A DNA stretch of 64,000 nucleotides from Margaritifera margaritifera (GCA_029931535.1 JAQPZY010001670.1:1860001-1924000); one strand, 5' to 3'; counted from the first letter of the stretch, positions 12,850 through 24,224 are shown. The notes: generated by a model from the letters alone, not told the origin. Program-made: numbers and translations.

Positions 12850-14510
12850 ATTCAATGATGGATGGAAATGGGGTTCAAAGGGACATGAATATGCATTCTG
12901 CTCTTCCTGTAAAGCTGATTAAAGTCTGTTATGGTGGCAAGAATGACATCACTCATCATGCAGAAACCCCATCACATCAAAGCATATTAACTGTTACAAC
13001 CAATATGCCATCACTAAAATCCATGTTCGTGGAATCTGCATCACTATTTGCCAACTTTATAGTGGAACATAATCTCCTATTTCTGGTAGCAGATCATTTT
13101 TCAGATCCAGTCAAAATAATGTTCCTGGACTTGGAAATTGCACAAAAGTTCTCATGCAAACGTAACAAAATTACATTGTGACCCAAGCTTTGGGCCCTCA
13201 TTGGGATGAGAAAGTCACAGACATATGCTGCAATGAAATGCTGCAATGAAAAATTTGCCATTCTCATTGACGAGTTTAAATGATCAAGGGGATAATAAAA
13301 TGCTGACAGTCTTAGTTTGTGTTTTTGACAAGGATGTAAACAGGATATCAACAAGATTCCTTGGAATACCAACCTGTAACATTGGATCAGTAGAACTTAT
13401 CTTTGCATGCTTGGATAAAATATTCACGTAAGTATTACTAAAGTTTAACTATTTTATTGTTCATAAGAAATCATAATCACAATTGAATAATAATAATAAT
13501 ATGAAAAACATGAATAACATGGATACAGTACAGGAATTAATATTCGTCTATAATTTTAGTAAGTGATAATTGTTTTCCGGATTTGATTGTTATTGTTAAA
13601 GAATGGTGATAGTGATGATAATGATGACATCAAAGGCATCTGCAAATTAAGCTTAAAGTCACAAAGGGTGTGATAGTCAGATGTATGAATCAGTGCTTCA
13701 TGTGGACAATCTTACTGACATTTAAACAACATCAGATGCTTGGGAGTGCAATAAATACTCACTAATCCAGTTAGGTAGGTTTTCTTATCTCCTGTGATCA
13801 GTACTGATACTTATCAGCTATTGTTGGGTTAACAATGAAACAATATTATAGGCCTGCACTGATAATTGGAAATTAAAAACATTGATGGGTACCTTTAAAA
13901 GATGGAAATGTAATCTTTCTTGATATCTGAACTGCAGCATAAAAAAACCCAAAGTTTATTAGAATTAACAGAGTTGCCTTATATTATTATATTTTAATTT
14001 ACCTATTGTATATCATTGGCAAGTAAATTTCAAAGTTCCAATGTTTTGCACTTTATATTGCAGTGGTGAAGCTGTCTGAGAGGTTCATGACATCAACCCA
14101 GAGTGAGAGAACTGCACTGGAAGATGAAATTCTGGACTGTATTCTGACTCTCAAAGAAGAACTTCCCAAATTTGACAGAGACAGTACCATGAGTAGTTTT
14201 GGCAGACAGTTAGCAATCTGAATCTACCCACAGACAGGAAACAATTTAAACTTCTGGGTGAACTCAGTAGACTGTATTGACATTGTCTCATTACAATGAA
14301 GACACCGAAATGACATTTTCCATTCTAAGGAAAATTCAGGCTGACTCTAGAGGAAGCCTGGATCCATTGACTTTCATAATCATTTAAGTGTTAAGATCAA
14401 CAATGATGAGGACTGCCACCAATATAATCCAGGCATTGATCTTATAAGAAATGCTAAAAATGCTTGTGTTACATATATGGAGAGTGTGAAAGGCAACAAG
14501 TTAATGTAAA
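12850..14510 (+). pseudogene. Degenerate hAT transposase copy
   Basis: Three collinear pieces belong to one hAT-type transposase. At 12855-13181 is the entry region (HAETPSHQSI, then NMPSLKSMFVES and NFIVEHNLLFLVADHFSDP). At 13200-13431, in other frames, is the start of the RNase H-like catalytic fold (KFAILIDE, then VLVCVFDKDVNRISTRFLGI). At 14064-14508 is the C-terminal part (ERTALEDEILDCILTLKEEL, then QADSRGSLDPLTF and NNDEDCHQYNPGIDLIRNAK). Several stops and frameshifts and a short local duplication (CTGCAATGAAATGCTGCAATGAA) break the frame. A donor-like CAC|GTAAGT at 13428 and an acceptor-like TTGCAG ending at 14063 border the central gap. Because most of the catalytic core is absent, that gap is probably a deletion or insertion and not a working intron. 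It lies in an intron of the lectin/CUB gene. Confidence 0.72.
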
Positions 14511-14917
14511 AGAACTGAATTGCATGTTTTAATATTAAAAAAAAGAAATTTGTTCAATAGTAGTCTTTTTTGCCCATTTGCATGCTAAAAATTGGGTCGA
14601 TGAAAATCCTTCCTCTTTTGAGGTCAAAACTCCTTACCAAATTAACAGATCTCCTGATCTTTTCCAAGCTGACCTCTCATTTCTATCACATGTATGTTTT
14701 TGCTAACCATAAATAATCTGGTCCTGTATGTGTTAGGAATTTAGCAGCTAAAATACATTTCCAAGTTTGAAGTGAATTTCAATTTTATGGGGTTTTTAAG
14801 TGTAAAATTGAAATATGGGCTCAAATTTGGTTAGGTGTTATAGAGGGGCTTTGGTTTTTCCTGGAAAAAAAGTGATATTATTAAGAAGGAAGAATTCAGG
14901 ACTCCAAAACAATTTTG

Positions 14918-15461
14918 ATCTCGAGGGGATTCCAGTGTACTGAGGGAGATTAGAGGCGAACATTACTCTGAAATCCAGATGTGACCTCCCTATTGAACAT
15001 ATCTGCACCTTATTGAGACTGTGTTTGGACAGCACATATTTTATCTATAATGAGCAGTTTTACAAACAGAAACATGGAGCAGCAATGGGGTCCCTAGTCT
15101 CACCACTAGTTGCCAATTTATATATGGAGTTTTTTGAGAAGAAGGCCTTGGAATCAGATATGAACCCACCATATATGTGGTTCAGATATGTGGACGATAC
15201 CTTGACTGAACTACATGAGTATACCATGTGCAGGAGTTCTCCGATCATCTCAACTCCATTGACCCACATATTCAGTTCACCTCGGAACAAGAAGAAGATG
15301 GCAAATTACCATTCTTAAGCACATGTGTACACTTAAATGATGATGGATTAACCAAAGTCACTGTGTATAGAAAACCAACCCACACTGACCAGTACCTTAA
15401 CTTTTCTTCCAATCATCATCTAGAACACAAAAGGTCAGTAGTGAGATCTTTACTTCACTGA
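14918..15461 (+). pseudogene. Penelope-like reverse transcriptase, broken
   Basis: From 15013 the frame reads YNEQFYKQKHGAAMGSLVSP, the fingers/palm motif of Penelope-type RTs, followed by VANLYMEFFE and the catalytic box RYVDDT at about 15186-15203. These elements are related to telomerase RT and prime reverse transcription of RNA at a nicked or exposed 3' end. After YVDDTLTE the frame slips. The palm/thumb continues one frame later from 15228 ([45 protein letters not shown]) until a TGA at 15459. Coding resumes in that same frame directly after the stop and leads into the endonuclease ORF. The two lesions and the missing N-terminus make this copy non-functional. Confidence 0.85.
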
Positions 15462-15626
15462 ACTAACTCCCTAGTCACTGATGAGACAGATCAGATTAAA
15501 GAAGTAGAGCATGTAAAAACTGCACTACGAGCAAATGGCTACCCTGAGGGGATTTTCAAACTTCCAAATAAAAAGAAGAGAAGACCTGACAAAAACAATA
15601 GTGGTCCAAATATAACCAACATCGGT

Positions 15627-16097
15627 ATGCCTTACATCCGTGTCACGTCAGAAGCCCTAGCTAGAGTATTCAAACAACATGGGGTTAATCTATACCACAA
15701 ACCATACAATTCTCTAAGACAACAACTTGCACGTGTGAAGGACAAAACCGAAAATTTGAAGGAATGTGGTGTTGTTTTTCATATCAAATGTAGCGATTGT
15801 GAGAATGACTATATTGGTGACACAGACGGAGTGTTAGAAACAAGGATTAAAGAACACGTCAGTAGAGAGTCATCTGTAATACATGAACACTGCAGCAATA
15901 TGGGACATTCCATCATTCCCAATCAGACCAAGGTCATCACATCTGAAGACAACCTAAGGAAAAGGAAGGTGAAGGAGGCAATTGAAATACGAAAGCGAAG
16001 GTCAACATTAAACAGTGATGAGGGGCTTGAACTACCACCTATCTACTCCAGTCTCCTCGTATCACGTGACCATTACAAGTCACGTGATCAACAGTAG
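15627..16097 (+). CDS. GIY-YIG endonuclease domain of the Penelope-like element
   Basis: 156 codons remain open after the upstream stop, in the same frame as 15228-15458. Residues 48-66 carry the GIY-YIG core (VVFHIKC...DYIGDT). The Cys pair CSDC at 55-58 and the HEHC cluster near 87-90 may bind zinc. The catalytic Arg lies in ETRIKEH (about 73) and the metal-binding Glu in KEAIEIRK (about 119). In Penelope-like elements this domain nicks the target DNA. The C-terminal tail LPPIYSSLL is also family-like. The start at 15627 is only the first methionine after the stop. In an intact element the domain is the C-terminal part of one RT-endonuclease protein. All key residues I can check are present although the RT is broken. 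Confidence 0.85.
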   Translation: MPYIRVTSEALARVFKQHGVNLYHKPYNSLRQQLARVKDKTENLKECGVVFHIKCSDCENDYIGDTDGVLETRIKEHVSRESSVIHEHCSNMGHSIIPNQTKVITSEDNLRKRKVKEAIEIRKRRSTLNSDEGLELPPIYSSLLVSRDHYKSRDQQ

Positions 16098-16140
16098 TCG
16101 CTGATGAAGGCAGTGTGATATTGCTGAAAATTTCAAACTC

Positions 16141-17009
16141 GAACACATTTATGCTCTGAGGAAGGGAAATTCCTAGTAATTATGGATTTAAGTTTTCCAT
16201 ATGGAATCTTACCATTCCCAAAATAAAGGTGAGGAAGTCCTAAAATCTTTGAAGATCTTTGGCTTACTGTCAGAAAATGAAGAGATATGTTTCAGTAAAA
16301 AATAATATCTAGATTAGTTGGTTGCTCAACTCGCGGAGATCAAAAGTCAGTCGGTTTATGTGAGAAGCCAGTGATGAAAAGAAAATCAAAAGAAGCCATA
16401 TATGGATATTCTTTGTGACACATGAACCCAAACCTCACCTGCCTTTACAGACAAGTTTTAAATATTGAATGAACCCTGACCCTAATGAAAAGGGATGTAA
16501 CTTGTATATCTTCTCAAAGACAAACTTTTTTTCTTCAGAGATAGCTTTAATTCACAGGCAAATAGATGAAGATATCGAACTATACCTGTAACACTGGCAC
16601 AAAAGGTTACTTCCATTCTGCTATGATAACAAAACTACTTTTTCCACCAGCAAATGAATTGCTTTTACCCTAATGATAAAAACAGCCTCGCTTTTGAATT
16701 TGACATATTGATACCTTTCAGTTACACTATCAATGTGACTAGAGTACAGTGAGTGCAAGCGAGATAGTGAAATGTTTGCACATCGATTCACATGATATTC
16801 CTTTTTCTAAACAGTGCCTTCATCATGTAGCAAAAGACTGAGTGGTCACTGTAGATATGTACCAGAGAGAAACCATTGTTTGGTTAGAAAACACTGCGGA
16901 AGGCAGGTGACATTAAATACAGCACTTTTATATAGGAAATTTAACGGGGGGAAATTAGAATGGCCATTGTGAACAGGTGACCGCTGAGTAAAGGTGACCA
17001 TTTGGACAG
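16141..17009. other. Intron, no gene seen
   Basis: AT-rich sequence with no exon. The stretch 16840-17000 (GGTGACCGCTGAG, GGTGACCATTTGG) recalls the subterminal parts of the CAGTAAAACCTGTCTT element family, but no paired ends were found. Confidence 0.4.
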
Positions 17010-17148
17010 GTTGGACTGTACATATGTACAGCCTCACTGCATCTCTACCATTCTTACTTTCTAGGTCCTAGGCAAGAGTTTGGAATGGATTTCATAACCT
17101 ACCCCCAGAGGAGGGGGCAAGGGAAGCTAATTTTGTACATTCATGTAT
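17010..17148. repeat. Dispersed repeat, copy 1
   Basis: The stretch from TGTACATATGTACAGCCTCA through GTCCTAGGCAAGAGTTTGGA and TGGATTTCATA to TTTGTACAT recurs at 22742-22872 in the same orientation with scattered differences. Unit about 135 bp, no coding capacity. Confidence 0.7.
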
Positions 17149-17407
17149 AGTATTGGTACATTTTTGGTTAAGTTTTGCATTAAGCTATCAGGTTACTTGC
17201 ACACTGTATACATACTGTTATCACTGGATTCATGAAACTTAATTGGTAAGTAGATACATCTTCATGAGTACTATATCCTCATCACAAAAGTATGTCAGTG
17301 TGACCCATAGTTCACACTTCACTGACTTTGATTAAATTTTGTATTTTAAGTTTATTTTTGTTCATGCTTGAATCATTAGATGAGATGACTGCATGCATCT
17401 CTGTAAG

Positions 17408-18332
17408 CATACCTGCCAACCATTACACTTTTGGCATAATCATTCGGCTTTTTTAAACCTAGTTATGTCTTATGCTCACCTGTATATGGATTACGCTTTT
17501 TTGGTAGATTAAGAAAAATAAAAATAAAGCAATAAAAAGTTGTGTTTGTCATTTTTATTATCATCTCTTTAATCCCACAGATCATATAAATCTGAGAATA
17601 TTCTAAAAAAGAAGACTGCTACATAAGAATAGCATAAGAGTACATTTGTCATAGACGTGAATGTACTTTCCTTATTTTCTATTTATAACAGCTGTACATG
17701 ACACATATTCAGGAAAAAAGATGGGTTGTTTCAATTTGAAAACTTGTCTCGCAGATTCATTATATTAATACATAGAATTTGTTAGCGGACCAGTCTTTAC
17801 TTTAAAAAATGGCGGCAGATGTTAAGTGAAACGGGCTTTATTGATGTGACTGATGTTATATGACTGAAAAATGTTAGAGAAGAGGGATCTTTTTAAACTT
17901 TAAAACGTGTCGGATCGGAAAAAAGACAAATCAGTAGTGATGTACAACTTTACAAAGAAGAACTTGAGAGGGGTAATACAGCACTCGGGTTGAGCATGTG
18001 GTAATGATCATTGCAGAATTTGTGGAGTTGACTTTACAATCACTCAAGGAAAGTTGGACATGTAGACTAGTTAAAGTGAGTGTTGTGTATATATAATTTG
18101 TCAATATGTTTTGTGGTTTGTATTCTGGTACTAATCCACATGGATTTTGCCCATTTGTGACAAGAACTTTAACCAGCTGCAGATCCATGTTAGTAGCAAA
18201 ACTAAATGTACATTTTTCATACAGTTTATTGTAATTATGGCATGTAATATATAGATTACACTTTTTATGTTCAGATTATACTGTTATGCCACTTAGGTTA
18301 CGCTTATATGTCTGTACGGGTTGGCAGGTATG
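17408..18332. mobile_element. 925-bp DNA transposon of unassigned superfamily with 6-bp target duplication
   Basis: Both ends, read inward, begin CATACCTGCCAACC; a further TAC follows two variable bases later. The element is flanked by TGTAAG on each side (17402-17407 and 18333-18338). Removing the insert restores a normal unit of the host tandem array (GCATCTCTGTAAG joined to TACCACACCCTTAC), which confirms the boundaries. No protein family was recognised inside. The longest open frame (17931-18188, minus, 85 codons) has no motif I know, so this is probably a non-autonomous copy. Confidence 0.78.
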
Positions 18333-18439
18333 TGTAAGTACCACACCCTTACAACAATCAAATGTCACTTTAACCTATATTTAATATTTTACTGGCTTAG
18401 GTTCAGTTTTTGAGTTTAGATCTTGACCAAATAGTCAGT

Positions 18440-18612
18440 TGGTTTTGAACAGCACTTTTAACGTATTATTGGATATATCATGTTGAGGACAAATAAGCTA
18501 AGTGACATTGCTGAGGACACACTGAAGCAGCTTGCCTGGGTAGGTATCAAACCCATGACCCTTGGATTATGAGTTGGATGCTCCACCAACTGAGCTATCA
18601 TAACTTCATGGC
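18440..18612 (-). mobile_element. tRNA-derived SINE
   Basis: Read on the minus strand, the head TGATAGCTCAGTTGGTGGAG contains an A box, and GGTCATGGGTTTGATACC about 35 bases on contains a B box. The anticodon-loop region reads ACTCATAA, which points to a CAT (Met-type) tRNA ancestor. A non-tRNA body and tail ending in TTAAAAGTGCTG follow, related to the fragment at 8098-8195. The tRNA part is not a good cloverleaf and is not called as a functional tRNA gene. Confidence 0.75.
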
Positions 18613-19500
18613 CAAATAGGTTTTCTGCACCCTTTATAGATACTAGAATCATAGACCATGGTGAGGTGATGCAACTTGTTGAGTATGCACCATTGTCACA
18701 AAAGTAGGTCAATGTGACCCATATTTCATGCTGTACTGACTAGATAAATGTTCTGTATTAACTGTTCATGCTAGAATCATTAAAATAGATGATTGTATGT
18801 ATCTCAATTAGTACTGCACATGTCCAAAAAATATCACTGTGACCTACATTTCGTATTTAATTGGCTTAGATTTTGCATTTAGGTCATGAGCATTTTTTTG
18901 CATGCTATGTACATACTGTCCTATCAAGACTCGTGAAACTAGGTGAGGGGATGTATCTTGACAAGCACTACTCCCTAGTTGCAGAAGTAGGTAATAATGG
19001 CCCATATTTTTCATTTCACTGACTTAGTTTAAATTTTCGTGTTAATTTCCCAGGCACTGTTCATGCTAGAATTGTGAAATTGATGATGATGACTTTCTCT
19101 CAGTATCACACCATTACAACTACAGAAATTCATCTTTACCTATATTGCATCTTTTACTGGCTTTGGTTAAGTTTTGCATTTAGCTCATGACCATATGAGG
19201 TTTTGGTATTCTACATGAACACTATCCTATCTCTATAATCATCAAACTTTGTGAGGGGATGCATCTTGATAAGTGCTGCACCCTTATTGTATAAGAGGTA
19301 TCTGAGACCTATATTTCATGCTTCAATGACTTTGTTGAAAATTTGTGATTAAAGGCCATTTATTAATATTAGAATCATGAAACTTTATAAATGAATGCAT
19401 CTTTCTTAGTACTGCACCCTTACAACCACAGAAGGTCACCATGACCTTTATTTTATGCTTCATAAAAAAATATTGGTTAAGTATCTTTATTTGGCTCATG

Positions 19501-22235
19501 ACCACAGATTTTCCATGCTATTCATATGGTAGAGTTGAAATGAAAAATACTTATTCCTGTTCGAATGTTTGTTCATTGTATTTGAATTTGAATATGATTT
19601 TGAATATTCATCGATATTAATAAAGGTACAAAATCCATTCTCATTTCTTTGTCTGACACCCCCCCCCCCCCCACTTCCAAACAAACTGCATTGTAAACAC
19701 TGAACTAAGTCATATGAATTGATTTAAATAACATTGCAAAGATCTTGAGTAAATTTTTTGAGGATTCAAATGAAAAATCAGATTAATGTAGGTGTTATTT
19801 TCCAGGTTTATCTTCAAACCCAGTTCAAACATAAATGTTCCTTTAGTGCTGAAGATGGACAGTAAGCGCAGAAAATGGATTACTGGTTTCAGTTAAATTT
19901 GGAACAATCTCAAAAATTTCTCAAGGAAGTGATTAGTTTGCAATTAAAATCACATGGACATGTGGTCAGTTTAATTTAATTCAACTTGGATATGTTGATT
20001 GCAGGTCACTGGACTGTCATTCTGGTGTGTGACTGACATATCTGATGTGCTGACTTCTTCACTGGCTATAAAATACCCAAATAGGACATTGGCATTTTCT
20101 GCTAAGTCATAACAAACTCATATTCAGACTTGGTAAATAATTGTTTTAACTGAAGCCCATACATTGGTATTGGAATCATCTTATACATATGATGTACATT
20201 GCCACAGGTGTTAAATGGCCTTGTGGCTTCTGTGAACAGTATAATGTAACCTCTACCATGGCCCGGTATCTTTCGAGCTTGTTCCCAGCATCAACCAAGT
20301 TTGTGTTGACCATTCAGTTTCATGGGTAAAGAGGGATTCCCAGCAAAGAGTTTATTTGTATTCGAAAAGGCACGTGAAAGAAAAAGTGAATAGATACCTG
20401 CACAAATTGGAATATGTTCTGATAACTATGGCTTTTTACTAATACACAACAAAAACAGAGAGTAGCAAGTGTTATTGTAACAGCTAACTCTATTCCTACA
20501 ACTTAAATGATTCTGTTCCCAAATCATGTCAATTGACCCATGTACATATTTTTGATATGAAGCTGACGTCTGCATTACTGACTTTTAAGAAAATAAAGAG
20601 AAGGATAGTGTCAAACTTTTACAGCATATTGGTAATTCTGTAACTGTCGAATGACTTAAGATCTTGAATAAAAGACCAAATGCAGAACTGTATTGGAGGT
20701 AACTTTCTGAGGTAAGAAGATTAGGAGTGGGGAGTGATAATGGTTTGCTAGATTGACTACAAATGTTCCTGACAGAACGCAAAAAAAAATTTGGAGCTCT
20801 GGTAGATTGATACATAAAGACTTTGTTGACATTCTTATGACCCCTTTTTTATACCATGTTCATCAGCTTGCCATATTACACTTTATCTTTTCAAGACTAT
20901 AATGAATAGAAATGGTGATGTTGTGAGCAATGTGACTATTCAGAAGTTTGACATTATGATTACCATGTGAGTCGGAGTTTGAATTTCAGGTGATTTAGCA
21001 TGTTTTAAGTTGTTCACTTATAAACCAATTAATTCAATGTTGCACAGCTTACATTTTGTCTTGTTTGTTTCTTTTATAAAATACCGCCAAACTCACTTGG
21101 TAAATAAATATTTGAATACCAATTTTCTATTCAGATATTTAAAAAAATGTATTCTAATTTGAATGTTCGGGTATTCATTTCAGCTCATATACACCTTTTT
21201 ATGATCAGTACAGGTAGGAATAAATATATTTATTCAGTGGTAAACTTTCAGTATTAATGACTACAGTGTATGTTGTAAACATGTTATCCTCAACCCTTAA
21301 ATGTATTGTCCTCATGAATGAATATTGGAATTATATGCATGGGCTGCATGCATTTCATTTGAAACCTAAGCGATAGTTGCTAATCAAGGTAATTAACTGA
21401 TGCACAACTATGATGTTAATAGTTGTCATACTGGCTGTCACTCAAGGGGTATTCAAATCCAGTGACACTCACACAGTCAAATCTTGTTTCTAAGTGTGGA
21501 CAATGATTATAGCTTCTAAAGCAGATTTTAAAAAGCAAAGATTAAAAAAAACCCCAACTCATTATAGTTCCTCTACTTTTGATGTCATAGAAAATAATGT
21601 TCTTTTTCATGTTTTATGCCCTTTCACAGGGACCAACATTTTGTTTTCAGGATCACTTTTGTCTGAATGTATATTTTGAATGATAATTATTATTTTAAAT
21701 GGCTACTGAAAATTACTAAAAGTTTCATAGAGGCGAGCTATGTAATCATTGATTAAACTCTGGTTTGAATTATTATTATCTTTACCCATAATTATATATT
21801 TTCATGATTATTGTACAATAGTGGTTGTGAAAATATCGATTTACATGGACATTGTGACAAATTTTAATGAATGTGAGGTTGAAAGTAATAGGGCAATTGA
21901 GTTTTTAATGGAAAAAAGTAGACCCAAGCTGAAGCCATCGTCACCAACTTGGTAAAAAAATCACTGACCTTAGATTTCATAGGGGTTTGAGAAATATGAA
22001 TTTATACATCAAATCTGTTTTTAGCAAAAATTTACAAGAATGTCAGTGCGTTAGAAAACGGACTCTCACTTTAGCACACGCATTAATAATCCTAGAAAAC
22101 TGTTGCTTCTTTGTTGATATGCTCTTAGACAGGTTACATATTTCAAGACGTCCATGATATAGTGTATTTAGACAAGTTGATAACATGGACATAATGTAGA
22201 AGACTGAACACCACTCTGCAATTTTCTTTTTGAAG
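19501..22235. other. Intron of the lectin/CUB gene
   Basis: No exon seen. Contains a C homopolymer (19659-19672) and a duplicated intron segment (21280-21750, listed separately). The remainder is AT-rich. Confidence 0.6.
21280..21750. repeat. Duplicated intron segment, copy 1
   Basis: Matches 24225-24660 in the same order and orientation. Shared phrases include 'tgtcactc', 'caatgat.a.agcttct.aagcagat', 'ctttga.gtcatagaaa.aatgttct', 'ttttat.cc.tt', 'aacattt.....tca..atcacttt.gtct', and 'tagaggtgagctatgtaatcattgat' (GAGGCGAGC in this copy). Both copies end shortly before a lectin/CUB exon or candidate exon, which suggests a local segmental duplication inside the gene. Confidence 0.65.
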
Positions 22236-22442
22236 GGCTGAACCGCATCTTTGAGGAAGATGAGGATGAGGCAGCCTGGGGTGAAACGGGAGATTACTTC
22301 TTGTGGCAGGGTTTGTGGAATAATAATGAGCCTAACTTTGAAGTGGGAAACTGTTCAGCTGGGTCCAAAAATAGCTTTTGGGCTGTTAAGGACTGTGATA
22401 TGAAACTGCCATTCATGTGCCAGTACCCTGCATGCCTACAAG
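22236..22442 (+). CDS. Lectin/CUB gene, exon completing the C-type lectin domain
   Basis: A 207-nt exon between acceptor TTTTGAAG and donor GTAAGA, entered and left in phase 1. It encodes GLNRIFEEDEDEAAWGETGD, then FLWQGLWNNNEPNFEVGNCS, and closes with FWAVKDCDMKLPFMCQYPAC. The EPN tripeptide in WNNNEPN is the motif that in calcium-dependent C-type lectins goes with mannose-type sugar binding. The downstream WND motif is not conserved (FWAVKDC), so calcium and sugar binding is possible but unproven. The four framework cysteines of the domain are accounted for across the exons. The acidic insertion EEDEDE is unusual for the loop. The exon sits just after copy 1 of a duplicated intron segment. 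Confidence 0.92.
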
Positions 22443-22741
22443 GTAAGAGTCCAGATTGTGTCATGGAGCATTGTTTATTGTTGGTTTGAAGAACAGAACT
22501 AACTAAAATACATACATATCATGTTTTTAAATAAGGCATTCATAAAAAGACATCCAAATAAAAAAATGATAAGGGCTGAGTGAATCCCATAGCCTGATGT
22601 CTGAGACAAGTGAAATTCTTGGTTGGGGTAGTGAATATTTCTAAGTGGTTTGTTTTGAACAAATCAGCTTTTTGCTTGTCTCTATGAGGTAGAGGACAGT
22701 GATTGTGCTACTGCTGGTGTTGATGCCACACATGTAAAAGT

Positions 22742-22872
22742 ATGTACATATGGACAACCTCACTGTATCTCAGCAAGTCTTTCCTTCTGAGTCCTAGGCA
22801 ACAGTTTGGAGTGGGTTTCATAGCACCTGCTCCCTTGGGAGGTAGCTGAGGTATTAACTTTGTACATACATA
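22742..22872. repeat. Dispersed repeat, copy 2
   Basis: Second copy of the unit at 17010-17148 (GTACATATGGACAACCTCAC, GTCCTAGGCAACAGTTTGGA). It directly abuts the DIRS end fragment that starts at 22875. Confidence 0.7.
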
Positions 22873-22874
22873 TC

Positions 22875-23301
22875 ATTTCACTTCCCCCATAAGTGCCTCG
22901 TGATCCCATGAGATGACATTGGTCATGTGACTGATCAGAACCATGGTTACATTGATGTGATCAGTTTGGGAGCAACATTTTAAAGAAGAAAACACAAATA
23001 TACAGCATAATTTATGATTTTCTGGTTAAAGGTGTTGCAGTTATCGTTCTTTTGCCATTTGTGAGCAATAATTTTTGTAGATTCGGGTGCACATTTGCAG
23101 AGGCAAAGTGTTGCAGGCCATTTCCCAGATCTTGCAAGTTTTCACTGGACTGCCAAGTTTTCAGACAATGGAGGATGCAAACCGCCCAAGACAGATCCCA
23201 GAGGGGACGGGCTTAATGAATGAAATACTCAAAAACTGTCGTAAATGAAAGAAAAATGACATAGATGATCTCAGCACATCTTCCACTACAGTTTTGATAG
23301 G
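22875..23301 (+). mobile_element. Detached 5'-end fragment of the DIRS-like element
   Basis: About 427 bp that match, in inverted orientation and with only a few differences, the 5' terminal region of the DIRS-like element at 28869-29295: terminal repeat ATTTCACTTCCCCCATAAG plus the untranslated leader, stopping just before the gag region. It carries no gene. Orientation is opposite to the nearby full element. It is either a truncated insertion or a recombination product. Confidence 0.85.
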
Positions 23302-23349
23302 TTATTTATTATTATTATAAATTTCTATCACATTGTTTATGAATATTTG

Positions 23350-24190
23350 CATTTAAAAGTATGACAAAGTCACAGAAGCATGAAATATAGGTCACAGACG
23401 CCTCTTTTGGCAGTAAATGTATAGTAGATATCAAATGTAAGAACATATATGAGGTTTGCAGGTATGAAACCATTATTGACTGGTCAGCTGGTTCATGTCA
23501 CACAGAAGAACAAACCAAGTCTTAATCAAAAGAGGTAATGCATATGGTAATTTTGGACAATTCATTAATTTTATACTTAAATTTCAGGAATTGGCTGGAG
23601 TGAACTTTATTGGAGTAACAGAGCTTTTTATCTACACATAGTGTTCTTTAAAAAGCATGATAAATTAACATTTTGAAGATGTTTTTCAATTATTGACCTT
23701 TAATATTACTTTAATTAGTCACTACAGCTGAAGCTTCACATCAAATGCACGTAGTCCACTCGTCTAATTCCTATACTCATTTACAAGTACAATATAGACT
23801 TATCCTGATGAGGGTAACATATCATAATCTACAATGAGTGATCATTAATATGGAAAGCCTACATTGACTAAACATATTTATTACAACTTCCAACTACACT
23901 GGTCGTAAAGGGCCTTCTGTGTAGGCTAGGATGTATATAGCATGGAAACATCTATGTGTTCAGGAGCTAAATACAAATACATTAGCCTATCTTAGTAAAG
24001 CATAAAATGTAGGTTGTACATTTGTATTAACCGAGATGCATCCAGTTATCAAGTTTAATGATTCTAATGTAAACAACACTCAATAAATGAACTTTAAACA
24101 ATAATATTTCAACAAAGTCACAGAAGCATGAAATATAGGTCACAGATGCCTCTTTTGGCAGTAAGGGTATAGTAGTTATCAAATGTATCA
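23350..24190. repeat. Inverted copies of the array unit of 17200-19500
   Basis: The phrase CAAAGTCACAGAAGCATGAA, then ATATAGGTCACAGA.GCC and TCTTTTGGCAGTAA, occurs at about 23366-23425 and again at about 24113-24170. Its reverse complement matches the tandem-array unit at 19270-19340. The intervening sequence is AT-rich with no gene. Confidence 0.65.
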
Positions 24191-24224
24191 ACTCATAATA
24201 TTCTATGATTCAAGGTAGGATAGT

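Larger units (their letters stand above)
14915..16140 (+). mobile_element. Penelope-like element, 5'-truncated
   Basis: Collinear remains of a Penelope-like retroelement: C-terminal half of the reverse transcriptase, linker and GIY-YIG endonuclease. Homology starts near 14918 in the middle of the RT (RLEANITLKS, CLDSTYFIYNEQFYKQKHGA), so the N-terminal half and the 5' repeat are missing, as is typical for a truncated copy. A frameshift near 15215 and an in-frame TGA at 15459-15461 break the protein. I did not find flanking target duplications. Confidence 0.85.
17200..19500. repeat. Degenerate tandem array, unit about 150-200 bp
   Basis: Successive units carry the same phrases in the same order: 'catgaaact...gatgcatctt...agtactgcacccttacaac...aggtca..gtgaccta.atttcat.ctt.actgactt.gttaa.tttt'. 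Clear anchors lie near 17285, 18345, 18690, 18835, 18975, 19110, 19270 and 19410. Two other elements have inserted into the array (17408-18332 and the SINE at 18440-18612). Inverted copies of the unit occur at 23350-23440 and 24060-24190. Units are well diverged, so the array is old. Confidence 0.7.

Noticed and set aside
13560..13605. Similarity of 'taagtgataattgttttcc...' to 50160-50205
   Set aside because: About 45 bp only. It may mark a shared repeat family, but it is too short to define one.
18540..18612. Possible functional tRNA-Met gene
   Set aside because: A and B boxes are present, but the anticodon stem does not pair properly and a SINE tail follows.
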